Part shown: in pieces, positions 11,515 through 25,500 of the stretch
How positions within the stretch are numbered: position 1 is the first letter of the stretch
Layout of the letters: every line of letters begins with the position of its first letter
Assembly (NCBI GenBank): GCA_036971475.1
Contig: JBAIZL010000001.1
Location: forward strand, 281,529,425 to 281,593,424
Source: Prosapia bicincta
Lineage: Eukaryota > Arthropoda > Insecta > Hemiptera > Cercopidae
DNA: 64,000 nucleotides
Direction: 5' to 3'
The notes under the pieces: model-generated
The model's database searches: none
Seen by the model: the letters and a program-made list of their open reading frames with translations, nothing else
What the model was told of the DNA's origin: nothing
Position numbers and translations under genes: made by a program

Positions 11515-12260
11515 TTCCCATAGATTTCATGAAATTTATATGAATATTCTCTTACACGTTTTAAAAAATGTTTTAACTTGCTTATAGTAGCACTTACTTT
11601 GTAACTTGAGTTACGGTCTCAGTTGACAAAGGGTTACATCTCCCGAAACGGCCGTCCTCAACAAACAAAGTAAGTGCTACTATAGGCAAGTTAAAACATT
11701 TTTTAAAAAGTATAAGTGATTACTAGTAGCTCACGCAAAGATGGAATCAACAAATGAATATTCTATTAAAATAAACATTGTAATAAATGCAATAATGCAT
11801 ACAGGTAGATTTTAAGCCTAATATTTCGAAATATTCGCCTTTAAAGAGCTACGTTTAAATTTTAAACATTCATTTCAGGGTGGTGTCAGAGAAACGTATT
11901 GCAGACTGGAGAGCGTCACTGAGTCTATCTAACCCAGCGAGCACAGACACAACTAGAGGTGACATAGGTATCCTCATATCATAGAGCCGGTGAAACCGGA
12001 TCCTCAATCTTGGTGAGGGATCTAGCCGGGGAAACAAGACTTGGCCAGCGACTTCCCACAGTATAGAATAGCGATGGAAAACATCTGTTCCAGATTTTGG
12101 CAATACAAATGCAAGAATGTGTCTACGATTTGATGATAGGAAACTTTCATGGAACCGTCTGTCGTGTTGTCCACACAAATATATCGTATACACAGCCGGT
12201 CACCCACCCCCTTTGCTAAACTGATTACTTACAGCGCAGTCAGGCAACCACTCTTTGTAA
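11515..12260. repeat. Family X-related relic, interrupted by a foldback element
   Basis: CATAGATTTCATGAAATTTA, ATTAAAATAAACATTGTA, AAAGAGCTACG and GAGCGTCACTGAGTCTA match 40600-40940 in family X copy 2. From about 11983 the sequence matches 8560-8620 (GATCTAGCCGGG). The foldback element at 11551-11754 splits the relic. Confidence 0.6.
11551..11754. mobile_element. Foldback insertion with 10-bp target duplication
   Basis: TGAATATTCT occurs at 11541-11550 and again at 11755-11764, exactly bracketing the insert. Inside, about 50-bp inverted arms (around AAATGTTTTAACTTGC at 11565-11581, and its complement at about 11686-11702) enclose a spacer of about 60 bp. A 34-base tail follows the right arm. 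The interrupted host repeat reads through once the insert is removed. Confidence 0.75.
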
Positions 12261-12299
12261 TACATCATGCATTAAATCCTAACTACAACAAAAAAATTT

Positions 12300-13790
12300 A
12301 AGTTTTTCCAGAGTCTCCAACGTTAATACAGTTTTTGCATCTGCTAACAATGAATATGAGAATGCAGTACAAGCGTCCTATAGAATTAGCTATCATATAG
12401 ATAAGAGTGAAAAATTATATCACACAGTTGCTGAAAATCTGATTTATGGTTGTATTCAAAATACTGACAAATGTATGTTAGGTGATGAACATCCAGAAAT
12501 AATTAAGATAATTTCTTTATCAAACAAAACATTTTCTCATATAGGACTTCCAGACTATATTGATCTACGTTAGTTGAGAAAATATAACAAATACCACTTT
12601 TCTATTCGAGTGGATGAAAACACAGATGTTTTGAGTCTGTCAATTTTGCTTGTAATTGCAAGATATTTGAGTGGCAATATGCTTGAGGAAAACCTGTTGG
12701 TTTGCTATTCTCTTTCAGAAAGGTGCAGATGAGGACCAATTTAATGAAAATGAAGATTATTTCAACGAACATTAAATGAGTTCGAATTAGTACTGATGGA
12801 GGTAAATTTATGTTTCGGTGTTACAAAGGTTTGATAGGCCAAATCAATGACGTTTCCTGGAGCCATTGCGCTATCCATAGGCAAATCCAAAATTAAAAAA
12901 CTTCCTGATTAATTAAAAAGGTTCTTAACCAATTTTACTAAGGGAAGGGCAACAACATTAAGGCTATTTAGATTGTTATGTGAAGATATGGACAGCCTAA
13001 ATCTCACGTTCCTTTATTACGGAGGTGCGAGGGTTATCTCGAGGAAAGGTACTCACAAGATTATTTGAATTGAGAAATGAAACACTAGCCTTTTTTGAAG
13101 ATCACTCTTTTTAGTCGGCTGTGAAGTTCCATGATTTCAATTAGCAGCTTGCGTACTCACGTGACATTGTTTCAGAGATCAATAAATTTATTGTAGGATT
13201 TGAGAATGGTTCTATCACATTTTCAAAGTATCAGAAAAATGAGTCTATGATAAAGAAGTTGCAGTTTTGGAAATCTTCCCTTATACAGAACTAGTGTGAA
13301 GTTTTTGACACACTTAATATTTTTTGTTGGATAAAATCTCAAACTCTGATTAATTGAAATGTGATATTGTATCACACTTAAAAGTACTTAAAGCATTACT
13401 CAGGGCATCATTTCCACAGCAAAATTGTGAAAACAACTGGATATCAAATTCCTTTGATTCCCAATATTTTAAGCAAACAACCAATTTTCCAGTCTTGGAC
13501 CAAGAAGCATCAATTGAAATTTCAACAGGTTTTTCCCTGCATTCCATGTTTAAACACAAAATCCTTACTGAGTTCTAGACAGGAGTCAGGAAAGAATACG
13601 AAAGTGTCAGTGATAAACCCCTGTAGTGAATGTTGCCTTCCACAAGTTCAGTGCTTGTTGAAAGAGCATTTTCATCTTACGCCTTCATTAGGAGTAAACA
13701 AAGAAATAAACTTGATGCAGCTCCAGATTTAAGGTTCTACCTTCATCTTTCGATCCAGATTTTAAAAAGCTGAGCTGGAACACCCAAGCT
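12300..13790 (+). pseudogene. hAT-family transposase pseudogene (ZBED5/FAM200-like)
   Basis: There is no long open frame, but frame-shifted fragments line up in the order expected for the C-terminal two thirds of a hAT transposase. From about 12370 comes VQASYRISYHIDKSEKLYHT. At about 12600-12680 is FSIRVDENTDVLSLSILLV, where the DE(S/N)TD aspartate is the hAT catalytic signature. At about 13015-13100 is an equivalent of the RGKVLTRLFELRNE block, where a Trp is replaced. At about 13190-13270 is FSKYQKN...KKLQFW. At about 13710-13760 is the C-terminal dimerisation tail, DLRFYL. At least five frameshifts or stops separate them. Family identity is from recognition, not from a search. Confidence 0.75.
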
Positions 13791-14108
13791 TAAGGAAACC
13801 ATTAAGAAGAACTAAGTTTAATGTTCACAAAGGTCCATGAAATGTATTTTTTTCATTTACAATAAAAAAAAACGTTCCTTATCTTTCAGATTTTGTTTGA
13901 GTTATATGTATTCAAGTTAAATTAAGTATTGTTTTCTGACTTAATATAAATAAAGTTAGTGGTTTTATTTTTGTTGTGTTTAATTTGTACCTACTAACAT
14001 AACTAAAAATTAATACCAATTCTTACTTTTAAAAGTTATGAATGGTTATTAGGAAATTTGATAAAACTAATAGTACAGTTCCAAACGCCCATTCTTTAAA
14101 TTTATTAA

Positions 14109-14295
14109 AACAATATTATAGTGTTATTACAATATTATAGTGTTATTACAATATTATAGTATTATTACAATATTATAGTGTTATTACAATATTATAGTGT
14201 TATTACAATATTATAGTGTTACTACAATATTGTAGTGTTATTACAATATTATAGTGTTATTACAATATTATAGTGTTATTACAATATTGTAATAT
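14109..14295. repeat. 19-bp tandem repeat
   Basis: Unit ACAATATTATAGTGTTATT, about ten copies with occasional single-base changes. It ends next to the AATAAA of the minus-strand Penelope-like terminus at 14300-14378. Confidence 0.92.
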
Positions 14296-14299
14296 TTAT

Positions 14300-14378
14300 A
14301 AGCCCTTTATTTATCCAGCTCTTCCGAAGGTAGGATTAGTGGACGAAGTAAATCTCTGAACAAGACTTGCATCTTCAG
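14300..14378 (-). repeat. Penelope-like terminal motif
   Basis: Read on the minus strand: CCTGAAGATGCAAGTCTTG at the left, then CTTCGTCC and CCTTCGGAAGAGCTGG, then ATAAATAAAG at the right. This is the same CTGAAGATGC ... AATAAA arrangement as at 11298, 54156 and other sites in the window. Confidence 0.5.
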
Positions 14379-14399
14379 GCAAGATAAAATACCTTTCTG

Positions 14400-16440
14400 T
14401 AAAAGGTTAAAAGCATTCTGCGTCTAAAGTTATCAATAGGTAGATATGCACTGCAGTAATTCAACTAAGCAATCGTTAAAATTAATAGTAACGATTGTAA
14501 AAAAAAACCTCGTCAAAGCAGGGTATGGTACGTCCAACCCTCATAAATCAAAAACCTCCTTAGATCCCTCCTCTATGAAAACTGAGAAACCCTTCTGTGT
14601 TCAAAACTGTCAACATTTTTACTAACTTACCAAAACTTATTTTAACATTCTTTATTAATGTTTGTTCTTGTAGCTTGCATACACAAAATGTCAAACACAC
14701 ATACACAAAAACTAGTCTCTAGAGATAAATTTGAAATACACAAACGCTATATAACACAAAACCAACATATTTTAAACTACCACACACACACACACACACA
14801 CTTACCCAGCGCACGCAAACTCCTCCTCTTGACAGTTGTTTTTCTCCAGATCCATACTTACCTGTAGACCGCCTACGCAGGTAAAATTTGAAACAAGCAG
14901 ATCTGACACGAGCCAGAACCTGTACACAAAAACTCTCACTACTTTAAATATTCTCCACTTACTAAACCACTTACACACAACCCAAGGAAACCACCCCTAC
15001 CTCGCTAGCTCTATTCTAAACTTCCTGCCTACTGTTTAAAATACACTCAAGCGCATGCAACGACACGCCGACTTGTCTTGCAATTCTAAATATGCCCCCT
15101 ACTGTTAACTAATAATGTGAGGGCTATATAGTCATTTGGCTGTAATGTTGTCACCTGAAAAGCTGGTACATATTAGCATGATCAATCATAACATACATAA
15201 GATCTTACCATGTGCCTTTCTTAACAAGTGATCCAGGTTGGACAGTGTAAAATATGATCCTGCCTAATTTTACCTTTTTATAGGCTCCTGTGTTACATTT
15301 AAGCAGTATCTGCCAGTGAACTTGTCCCTGGACTTTGAATTAAAAACTGATTATCTTTTAGTATAGCTCAAATATTTTAAATTAATTTACTCTCAGGAGG
15401 AAACTATCATGTTGTAACATTAGGCTTTTATTTTATTGCATTTATCATTTTGGGAATTTAAATACTCTTGATATATAAATTTACAACCTTTATTAGTTGA
15501 AAAAAAAACCTAATTTTTTTTGTATTTATTTATTAAAACAGGATTTTTTTAAATAAATAAACAATATTTGCATATTAATTTTAATGAAAAAATATAAAAA
15601 CTAACAATATAATAGACTTTGTGATTTCTACTGGCATTGTTAATATGCAGAATATTATTTTAACATTACATATTTGATTGAATTTACTCTTCACATACAT
15701 TCAATTTATCTTATGAATTTAATCATTGATATTTTGATATATTTTTACAGTATATCATACGCTAATTATTTCCATTAGTTTTAATTCTTGAATTAATTTT
15801 TCTCAAGTGTTAACACATTATTCTGTTATTTTAATAGTTATTTAATAACTTCAAAATCATTTACCAATATTACATGAACTTATTTACTATTTCAAATCAT
15901 TCAAACGTTTGCAACAATTCTTTACTTTTTTGACCATTAAAAATGACCAAGTTTATAGTCGAAACCACTTGACTTATTACGTTAACACAATAAATTAATA
16001 GTTTTTACTTAATTCTTTAAATAATTACTTATTATTAAATCAGTGAAATTAAGATGATTACCACAATGAACTCAATATATTTTCTGCATATGATATAATA
16101 TTTATGAAATTTTACCTCATAACAGTGCTTCTACACAATTTTGGTTATTTTCATTTTTAGTTTTATTGTTAACATGTTATCCCAGTGTAATATCCTAATG
16201 AATTAGAGAACATTTTTATTTTTAAAACTTTTTTGAAAGCCAGGTTCACGGTCTACGAACAAAAACAAGTATAAGAGAAGAAAACGAACTTTAAAAGTTT
16301 TATTTTGTTGCACATGAAAATGTCGTGTTAAATAAATTATTTTTATTCAATACAGTTTAAAACGAATACAGAATATAAATCGTACAATGTTTATGCTTAA
16401 CTTAACTAATATTTGGTTCCAATGGAATGGCTTCCTTTAA
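14400..16440. other. Noncoding DNA, unassigned
   Basis: 14400-15060 is G-poor and includes a short (CA)n run at 14781-14802; weak open frames of about 67-69 codons look like composition artefacts. 15060-16440 is AT-rich and shows nothing recognisable. Its right part should contain the 3' UTR of gene A: the stop codon is at 16463-16465, and AATAAA-type signals are present on the minus strand near 16340. Confidence 0.5.
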
Positions 16441-16462
16441 TACAACGAGAGCGAAGCCTACT

Positions 16463-16542
16463 TCAGTGGTGGTTTTCTCCTAGAACTCCAGGCATATTAT
16501 GGTAGAAACTGTTTATAACCAAAAGGAAATATACCCTTAAAG
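16463..16542 (-). CDS. Gene A last coding exon
   Basis: Acceptor TTTTTTCCAG, 80 bp, then TGA. It encodes LRVYFLLVINSFYHNMPGV and a short hydrophilic tail. It is equal in length to the last coding exon of gene B (44640-44561). Confidence 0.8.
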
Positions 16543-19500
16543 CTGGAAAAAACAAAAGTAATTAAGTACTTGAAATATCTAACATTAAAAATATTCTACG
16601 GTTTTTTTTCTTTTTCAGTTCTTTTCATTAATTCATACATAAGGCATATACTTTATTCATATTAATTATAGGCCTAACTATTCCATAAAAAGAACCAAAA
16701 TAACATTTTTCTTTGTTGGCCTAAGCAGGAATTTGAATAAAAATTATTTTGTTTATATTGCTTAATTTACTTTTAAATGACTTAATTCTTGAAAAAACAC
16801 TATTATTAAAGAAAATAGTAAGGGACACTATTGTATAAAACAGTTATAAAGAATGATAACTTGTTACTTTTCTTGCATTAGTTTAAATCAAAATTTACAT
16901 AGGGTTTTAAAGAAAATGACATACACCTCTACACATGCCAATTACAGATCATCACAAACTATTTCATTCCTTACCTTGTAAATAACACAAACTAATTCAA
17001 CTAGTTCATAGTTCTGTCTTAGGTAAAATAATGGCACACCCTGCATGTGGTTAGCAACTTGCAGGGGAAAACAAATTTTAATTTGCATTCCAAATTTCAC
17101 TTTTACGTATGCAGTAGTGGACGTCGAATTTGACAGGGAATCCATAGAATAATGTAAAAGGTTATTTGAAAAGTAATATCTTTACAGATTAGCATAAGGA
17201 GATTCCAGTCCTTCAAGAGTTCTTGTATGATCTCCTGCGTGGTTTTTCTTAGAAGTGTTTGTTTCTTTCTAGCCAACCCCCCTCCCCGCTCTCTCTTATA
17301 TTAAATGTACTGCTTCCCTTCACTATCTTGTGTATCCATGGAAAGAGCCCAATAGCTGTGTTAATGGATAAGTAATCCTGAATCCACTCAGAGATAAACT
17401 AATTCGACATAGAAAGAGAGACTGACAGCTAAAGGACTGGGTGGCTATAGTTGCCCAGAGTTAGGTCAAAGAGAACATGGTTCACTGAGGTATAAGAATT
17501 AAGTACAATGTACTAAATCTAAATACATTTTATTAAGTGTATTGTATTATCGGCACAGAGTTAGTGAAAATAAAGTTTACTCAATGATGACTGTAACTAT
17601 TGTAATACCTATTGTTAAAAATATCTCAAAGAGTCAAACAAGATGTAGGAGGGTAATTACTACCGGTGAAGTATTTTTCCAAATTTATTTAGCATTGTAA
17701 ATACATTATTAGTAAACTAATATTCGCTAAGCCTATAGTAAGAAAAATAAGGTTTAACACGTCAATAGCTTTTTATGGAGGTAAATCAAGGTTATTATAG
17801 CAAGTAAGAGAAAAAAATCTTTGTTTAAAAACAAAGATGTTTACAACAAGTTCACCAAGGTAACAATATGAGAGAAAGAGCTTACAAACGACCCAGCTCT
17901 ACCGAGTAACCTATAACTTCAGTTTTCAAAAAAGGAAATTATGAACTAACTAAAAATATATTCCTTAATTGAAGGATAGCATATTAATAACAATTGTATT
18001 AAAACGTCTATTATTGGCATTAATAAAATAATATTTGTTTATCTTTCTTACCAACTACTGCCATCAATATCATTGTGAACTCGAAATGAGTAGGTTCACA
18101 AAAAAATAATAACCAGGAAATAGATACAATCATTAGAAGTAGAGCATTAAACGTCACATAGAGTCTGACATAGAAGTGTTTTTTCTGAAAAATAAAATAT
18201 TCAAGTATGATTGGTTAACATAAAAGTTACAAATAGAAATTTAAAATAATTCTTTAAAAAATTCTTTAAAATAGTGTTTTAAAACAAGATAGAATATTTA
18301 GAGAGATAAAACTGTAATAGGGTCTATATGTTAACTCTAGAAGCCTACTTGTAACTAAGTTCATTCTGTATGGTATATATTTAGCCTACGTACTTGTAAC
18401 TAAGTTCATTCTGTATGGTATATATTTAGCCTACGTACTTGTAACTAAGTTCATTCTGTATGGTATATATTTAGCCTACGTAATTGTAACTACGTTTTTT
18501 CTGTATGGTATATACTTAGCCTACGTACTTGTAACTACGTTTATTCTGTATGGTATATATTTATCCTACGTACTTGTAACTAAGTTCATTCTGTATGGTA
18601 TATATTTAGCCTACGTACTTGTAACTACGTTCATTCTGTATGGTATATATTTAGCCTACGTACTTGTAACTAAGTTCATTCTGTATGGTATATATTTAGC
18701 CTACGTACTTGTAACTACGTTTATTCTGTATGGTATATATTTAGCCTACGTACTTGTAACTAAGTTCATTCTGTATGGTATATATTTAACCTACGTACTG
18801 TAACTACGTTTATTCTGTATGGTATATATTTAGCCTACGTACTTGTAACTAAGTTCATTCTGTATGGTATATATTTAGCCTACGTACTTGTAACTACGTT
18901 TATTCTGTATGGTATATATTTAGCCTACGTACTTGTAACTACGTTCATTCTGTATGGTATATATTTAGCCTACGTACTTGTAACTAAGTTTATTCTGTAT
19001 GGTATATATTTAGCCTACGTACTTGTAACTACGTTTATTCTGTATGGTATATATTTAGCCTACGTACTTGTAACTACGTTTATTCTGTATGGTATATATT
19101 TAGCCTAAGTACTTGTAACTACGTTTATTCTGTATGGTATATATTTAGCCTACGTACTTGTAACTACGTTTATTCTGTATGGTATATATTTATCCTACGT
19201 ACTTGTAACTAAGTTCATTCTGTATGGTATATATTTAGCCTACGTACTTGTAACTAAGTTCATTCTGTATGGTATATATTTAGCCTACGTACTTGTAACT
19301 AAGTTCATTCTGTATGGTATATATTTATCCTACGTACTTGTAACTAAGTTCATTCTGTATGGTATATATTTAGCCTACGTACTTGTAACTACGTTCATTC
19401 TGTATGGTATATATTTATCCTACGTACTTGTAACTAAGTTCATTCTGTATGGTATATATTTAGCCTACGTACTTGTAACTAAGTTCATTCTGTATGGTAT

Positions 19501-22500
19501 ATATTTATCCTACGTACTTGTAACTAAGTTCATTCTGTATGGTATATAATTATTCTACGTACTTGTAACTACGTTCATTCTGTATGGTATATATTTATCC
19601 TACGTACTTGTAACTAAGTTCATTCTGTATGGTATATATTTAGCCTACGTACTTGTAACTAAGTTCATTCTGTATGGTATATATTTATCCTACGTACTTG
19701 TAACTAAGTTCATTCTGTATGGTATATATTTATCCTACGTACTTGTAACTAAGTTCATTCTGTATGGTATATATTTAGCCTACGTACTTGTAACTACGTT
19801 CATTCTGTATGGTATATATTTAGCCTACGTACTTGTAACTAAGTTCATTCTGTATGGTATATATTTAGCCTACGTACTGTAACTACGTTTATTCTGTATG
19901 GTATATATTTAGCCTACGTACTTGTAACTAAGTTCATTCTGTATGGTATATATTTAGCCTACGTACTTGTAACTACGTTTATTCTGTATGGTATATATTT
20001 AGCCTACGTACTTGTAACTAAGTTCATTCTGTATGGTATATATTTAGCCTACGTACTGTAACTACGTTTATTCTGTATGGTATATATTTAGCCTACGTAC
20101 TTGTAACTAAGTTCATTCTGTATGGTATATATTTAGCCTACGTACTTGTAACTACGTTTATTCTGTATGGTATATATTTAGCCTACGTACTTGTAACTAC
20201 GTTCATTCTGTATGGTATATATTTAGCCTACGTACTTGTAACTAAGTTCATTCTGTATGGTATATATTTAGCCTACGTACTTGTAACTACGTTCATTCTG
20301 TATGGTATATATTTATCCTACGTACTTGTAACTAAGTTCATTCTGTATGGTATATATTTAGCCTACGTACTTGTAACTACGTTCATTCTGTATGGTACAT
20401 ATTTAGCCTACGTACTTGTAACTACGTTCATTCTGTATGGTATATATTTATCCTACGTACTTGTAACTAAGTTCATTCTGTATGGTATATATTTATCCTA
20501 CGTACTTGTAACTAAGTTCATTCTGTATGGTATATATTTAGCCTACGTACTTGTAACTAAGTTCATTCTGTATGGTATATATTTAGCCTACGTACTTGTA
20601 ACTAAGTTCATTCTGTATGGTATATATTTATCCTACCTACTTGTAACTAAGTTCATTCTGTATGGTATATATTTATCCTACGTACTTGTAACTACGTTCA
20701 TTCTGTATGGTATATATTTATCCTACGTACTTGTAACTAAGTTCATTCTGTATGGTATATATTTAGCCTACGTACTTGTAACTACGTTTATTCTGTATGG
20801 TATATATTTAGCCTACGTACTTGTAACTAAGTTCATTCTGTATGGTATATATTTAGCCTACGTACTGTAACTACGTTTATTCTGTATGGTATATATTTAG
20901 CCTACGTACTTGTAACTAAGTTCATTCTGTATGGTATATATTTAGCCTACGTACTTGTAACTACGTTTATTCTGTATGGTATATATTTAGCCTACGTACT
21001 TGTAACTACGTTCATTCTGTATGGTATATATTTAGCCTACGTACTTGTAACTAAGTTTATTCTGTATGGTATATATTTAGCCTACGTACTTGTAACTACG
21101 TTTATTCTGTATGGTATATATTTAGCCTACGTACTTGTAACTACGTTTATTCTGTATGGTATATATTTAGCCTAAGTACTTGTAACTACATTTATTCTGT
21201 ATGGTATATAATTAGCCTACGTACTTGTAACTACGTTTATTCTGTATGGTATATATTTATCCTACGTACTTGTAACTAAGTTCATTCTGTATGGTATATA
21301 TTTAGCCTACGTACTTGTAACTAAGTTCATTCTGTATGGTATATATTTAGCCTACGTACTTGTAACTAAGTTCATTCTGTATGGTATATATTTATCCTAC
21401 GTACTTGTAACTAAGTTCATTCTGTATGGTATATATTTAGCCTACGTACTTGTAACTACGTTCATTCTGTATGGTATATATTTAGCCTACGTACTTGTAA
21501 CTAAGTTCATTCTGTATGGTATATATTTAGCCTACGTACTTGTAACTACGTTTATTCTGTATGGTATATATTTAGCCTACGTACTTGTAACTAAGTTCAT
21601 TCTGTATGGTATATATTTAGCCTACGTACTTGTAACTACGTTCATTCTGTATGGTATATATTTATCCTACGTACTTGTAACTAAGTTCATTCTGTATGGT
21701 ATATATTTAGCCTACATACTTGTAACTACGTTCATTCTGTATGGTATATATTTAGCCTACGTACTTGTAACTAAGTTCATTCTGTATGGTATATATTTAG
21801 CCTACGTACTTGTAACTACGTTTATTCTGTATGGTATATATTTAGCCTACGTACTTGTAACTAAGTTCATTCTGTATGGTATATATTTAACCTACGTACT
21901 GTAACTACGTTTATTCTGTATGGTATATATTTAGCCTACGTACTTGTAACTAAGTTCATTCTGTATGGTATATATTTAGCCTACGTACTTGTAACTACGT
22001 TTATTCTGTATGGTATATATTTAGCCTACGTACTTGTAACTACGTTCATTCTGTATGGTATATATTTAGCCTACGTACTTGTAACTAAGTTTATTCTGTA
22101 TGGTATATATTTAGCCTACGTACTTGTAACTACGTTTATTCTGTATGGTATATATTTAGCCTACGTACTTTTAACTACGTTTATTCTGTATGGTATATAT
22201 TTAGCCTAAGTACTTGTAACTACGTTTATTCTGTATGGTATATATTTAGCCTACGTACTTGTAACTACGTTTATTCTGTATGGTATATATTTATCCTACG
22301 TACTTGTAACTAAGTTCATTCTGTATGGTATATATTTAGCCTACGTACTTGTAACTAAGTTCATTCTGTATGGTATATATTTAGCCTACGTACTTGTAAC
22401 TAAGTTCATTCTGTATGGTATATATTTATCCTACGTACTTGTAACTAAGTTCATTCTGTATGGTATATATTTAGCCTACGTACTTGTAACTACGTTCATT

Positions 22501-25500
22501 CTGTATGGTATATATTTATCCTACGTACTTGTAACTAAGTTCATTCTGTATGGTATATATTTAGCCTACGTACTTGTAACTAAGTTCATTCTGTATGGTA
22601 TATATTTATCCTACGTACTTGTAACTAAGTTCATTCTGTATGGTATATAATTATTCTACGTACTTGTAACTACGTTCATTCTGTATGGTATATATTTATC
22701 CTACGTACTTGTAACTAAGTTCATTCTGTATGGTATATATTTAGCCTACGTACTTGTAACTAAGTTCATTCTGTATGGTATATATTTATCCTACGTACTT
22801 GTAACTAAGTTCATTCTGTATGGTATATATTTATCCTACGTACTTGTAACTAAGTTCATTCTGTATGGTATATATTTAGCCTACGTACTTGTAACTACGT
22901 TCATTCTGTATGGTATATATTTAGCCTACGTACTTGTAACTAAGTTCATTCTGTATGGTATATATTTAGCCTACGTACTGTAACTACGTTTATTCTGTAT
23001 GGTATATATTTAGCCTACGTACTTGTAACTAAGTTCATTCTGTATAGTATATATTTAGCCTACGTACTTGTAACTACGTTTATTCTGTATGGTATATATT
23101 TAGCCTACGTACTTGTAACTAAGTTCATTCTGTATGGTATATATTTAGCCTACGTACTGTAACTACGTTTATTCTGTATGGTATATATTTAGCCTACGTA
23201 CTTGTAACTAAGTTCATTCTGTATGGTATATATTTAGCCTACGTACTTGTAACTACGTTTATTCTGTATGGTATATATTTAGCCTACGTACTTGTAACTA
23301 CGTTCATTCTGTATGGTATATATTTAGCCTACGTACTTGTAACTAAGTTCATTCTGTATGGTATATATTTAGCCTACGTACTTGTAACTACGTTCATTCT
23401 GTATGGTATATATTTATCCTACGTACTTGTAACTAAGTTCATTCTGTATGGTATATATTTAGCCTACGTACTTGTAACTACGTTCATTCTGTATGGTATA
23501 TATTTAGCCTACGTACTTGTAACTACGTTCATTCTGTATGGTATATATTTATCCTACGTACTTGTAACTAAGTTCATTCTGTATGGTATATATTTATCCT
23601 ACGTACTTGTAACTAAGTTCATTCTGTATGGTATATATTTAGCCTACGTACTTGTAACTAAGTTCATTCTGTATGGTATATATTTAGCCTACGTACTTGT
23701 AACTAAGTTCATTCTGTATGGTATATATTTATCCTACCTACTTGTAACTAAGTTCATTCTGTATGGTATATATTTATCCTACGTACTTGTAACTACGTTC
23801 ATTCTGTATGGTATATATTTATCCTACGTACTTGTAACTAAGTTCATTCTGTATGGTATATATTTAGCCTACGTACTGTAACTACGTTTATTCTGTATGG
23901 TATATATTTAGCCTACGTACTTGTAACTAAGTTCATTCTGTATGGTATATATTTAGCCTACGTACTTGTAACTACGTTTATTCTGTATGGTATATATTTA
24001 GCCTACGTACTTGTAACTACGTTCATTCTGTATGGTATATATTTAGCCTACGTACTTGTAACTAAGTTTATTCTGTATGGTATATATTTAGCCTACGTAC
24101 TTGTACCTACGTTTATTCTGTATGGTATATATTTAGCCTACGTACTTGTAACTACGTTTATTCTGTATGGTATATATTTAGCCTAAGTACTTGTAACTAC
24201 GTTTATTCTGTATGGTATATATTTAGCCTACGTACTTGTAACTACGTTTATTCTGTATGGTATATATTTATCCTACGTACTTGTAACTAAGTTCATTCTG
24301 TATGGTATATATTTAGCCTACGTACTTGTAACTAAGTTCATTCTGTATGGTATATATTTAGCCTACGTACTTGTAACTAAGTTCATTCTGTATGGTATAT
24401 ATTTATCCTACGTACTTGTAACTAAGTTCATTCTGTATGGTATATATTTAGCCTACGTACTTGTAACTACGTTCATTCTGTATGGTATATATTTATCCTA
24501 CGTACTTGTAACTAAGTTCATTCTGTATGGTATATATTTAGCCTACGTACTTGTAACTACGTTCATTCTGTATGGTATATATTTAGCCTACGTACTTGTA
24601 ACTAAGTTCATTCTGTATGGTATATATTTAGCCTACGTACTTGTAACTACGTTTATTCTGTATGGTATATATTTAGCCTACGTACTTGTAACTAAGTTCA
24701 TTCTGTATGGTATATATTTAACCTACGTACTGTAACTACGTTTATTCTGTATGGTATATATTTAGCCTACGTACTTGTAACTAAGTTCATTCTGTATGGT
24801 ATATATTTAGCCTACGTACTTGTAACTACGTTCATTCTGTATGGTATATATTTATCCTACGTACTTGTAACTACGTTCATTCTGTATGGTATATATTTAT
24901 CCTACGTACTTGTAACTAAGTTCATTCTGTATGGTATATATTTAGCCTACGTACTGTAACTACGTTTATTCTGTATGGTATATATTTAGCCTACGTACTT
25001 GTAACTAAGTTCATTCTGTATGGTATATATTTAGCCTACGTACTTGTAACTACGTTTATTCTGTATGGTATATATTTAGCCTACGTACTTGTAACTACGT
25101 TCATTCTGTATGGTATATATTTAGCCTACGTACTTGTAACTAAGTTTATTCTGTATGGTATATATTTAGCCTACGTACTTGTATCTACGTTTATTCTGTA
25201 TGGTATATATTTAGCCTACGTACTTGTAACTACGTTTATTCTGTATGGTATATATTTAGCCTAAGTACTTGTAACTACGTTTATTCTGTATGGTATATAT
25301 TTAGCCTACGTACTTGTAACTACGTTTATTCTGTATGGTATATATTTATCCTACGTACTTGTAACTAAGTTCATTCTGTATGGTATATATTTAGCCTACG
25401 TACTTGTAACTAAGTTCATTCTGTATGGTATATATTTAGCCTACGTACTTGTAACTAAGTTCATTCTGTATGGTATATATTTATCCTACGTACTTGTAAC

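Noticed and set aside
13350..13732. Open frames of 69-101 codons on both strands
   Set aside because: They lie inside the hAT pseudogene and do not follow its conserved blocks in one frame.
16942..17145. 67-codon minus-strand frame in the gene A intron
   Set aside because: It lies in an intron with no splice support and no resemblance to the exons of gene A or B.
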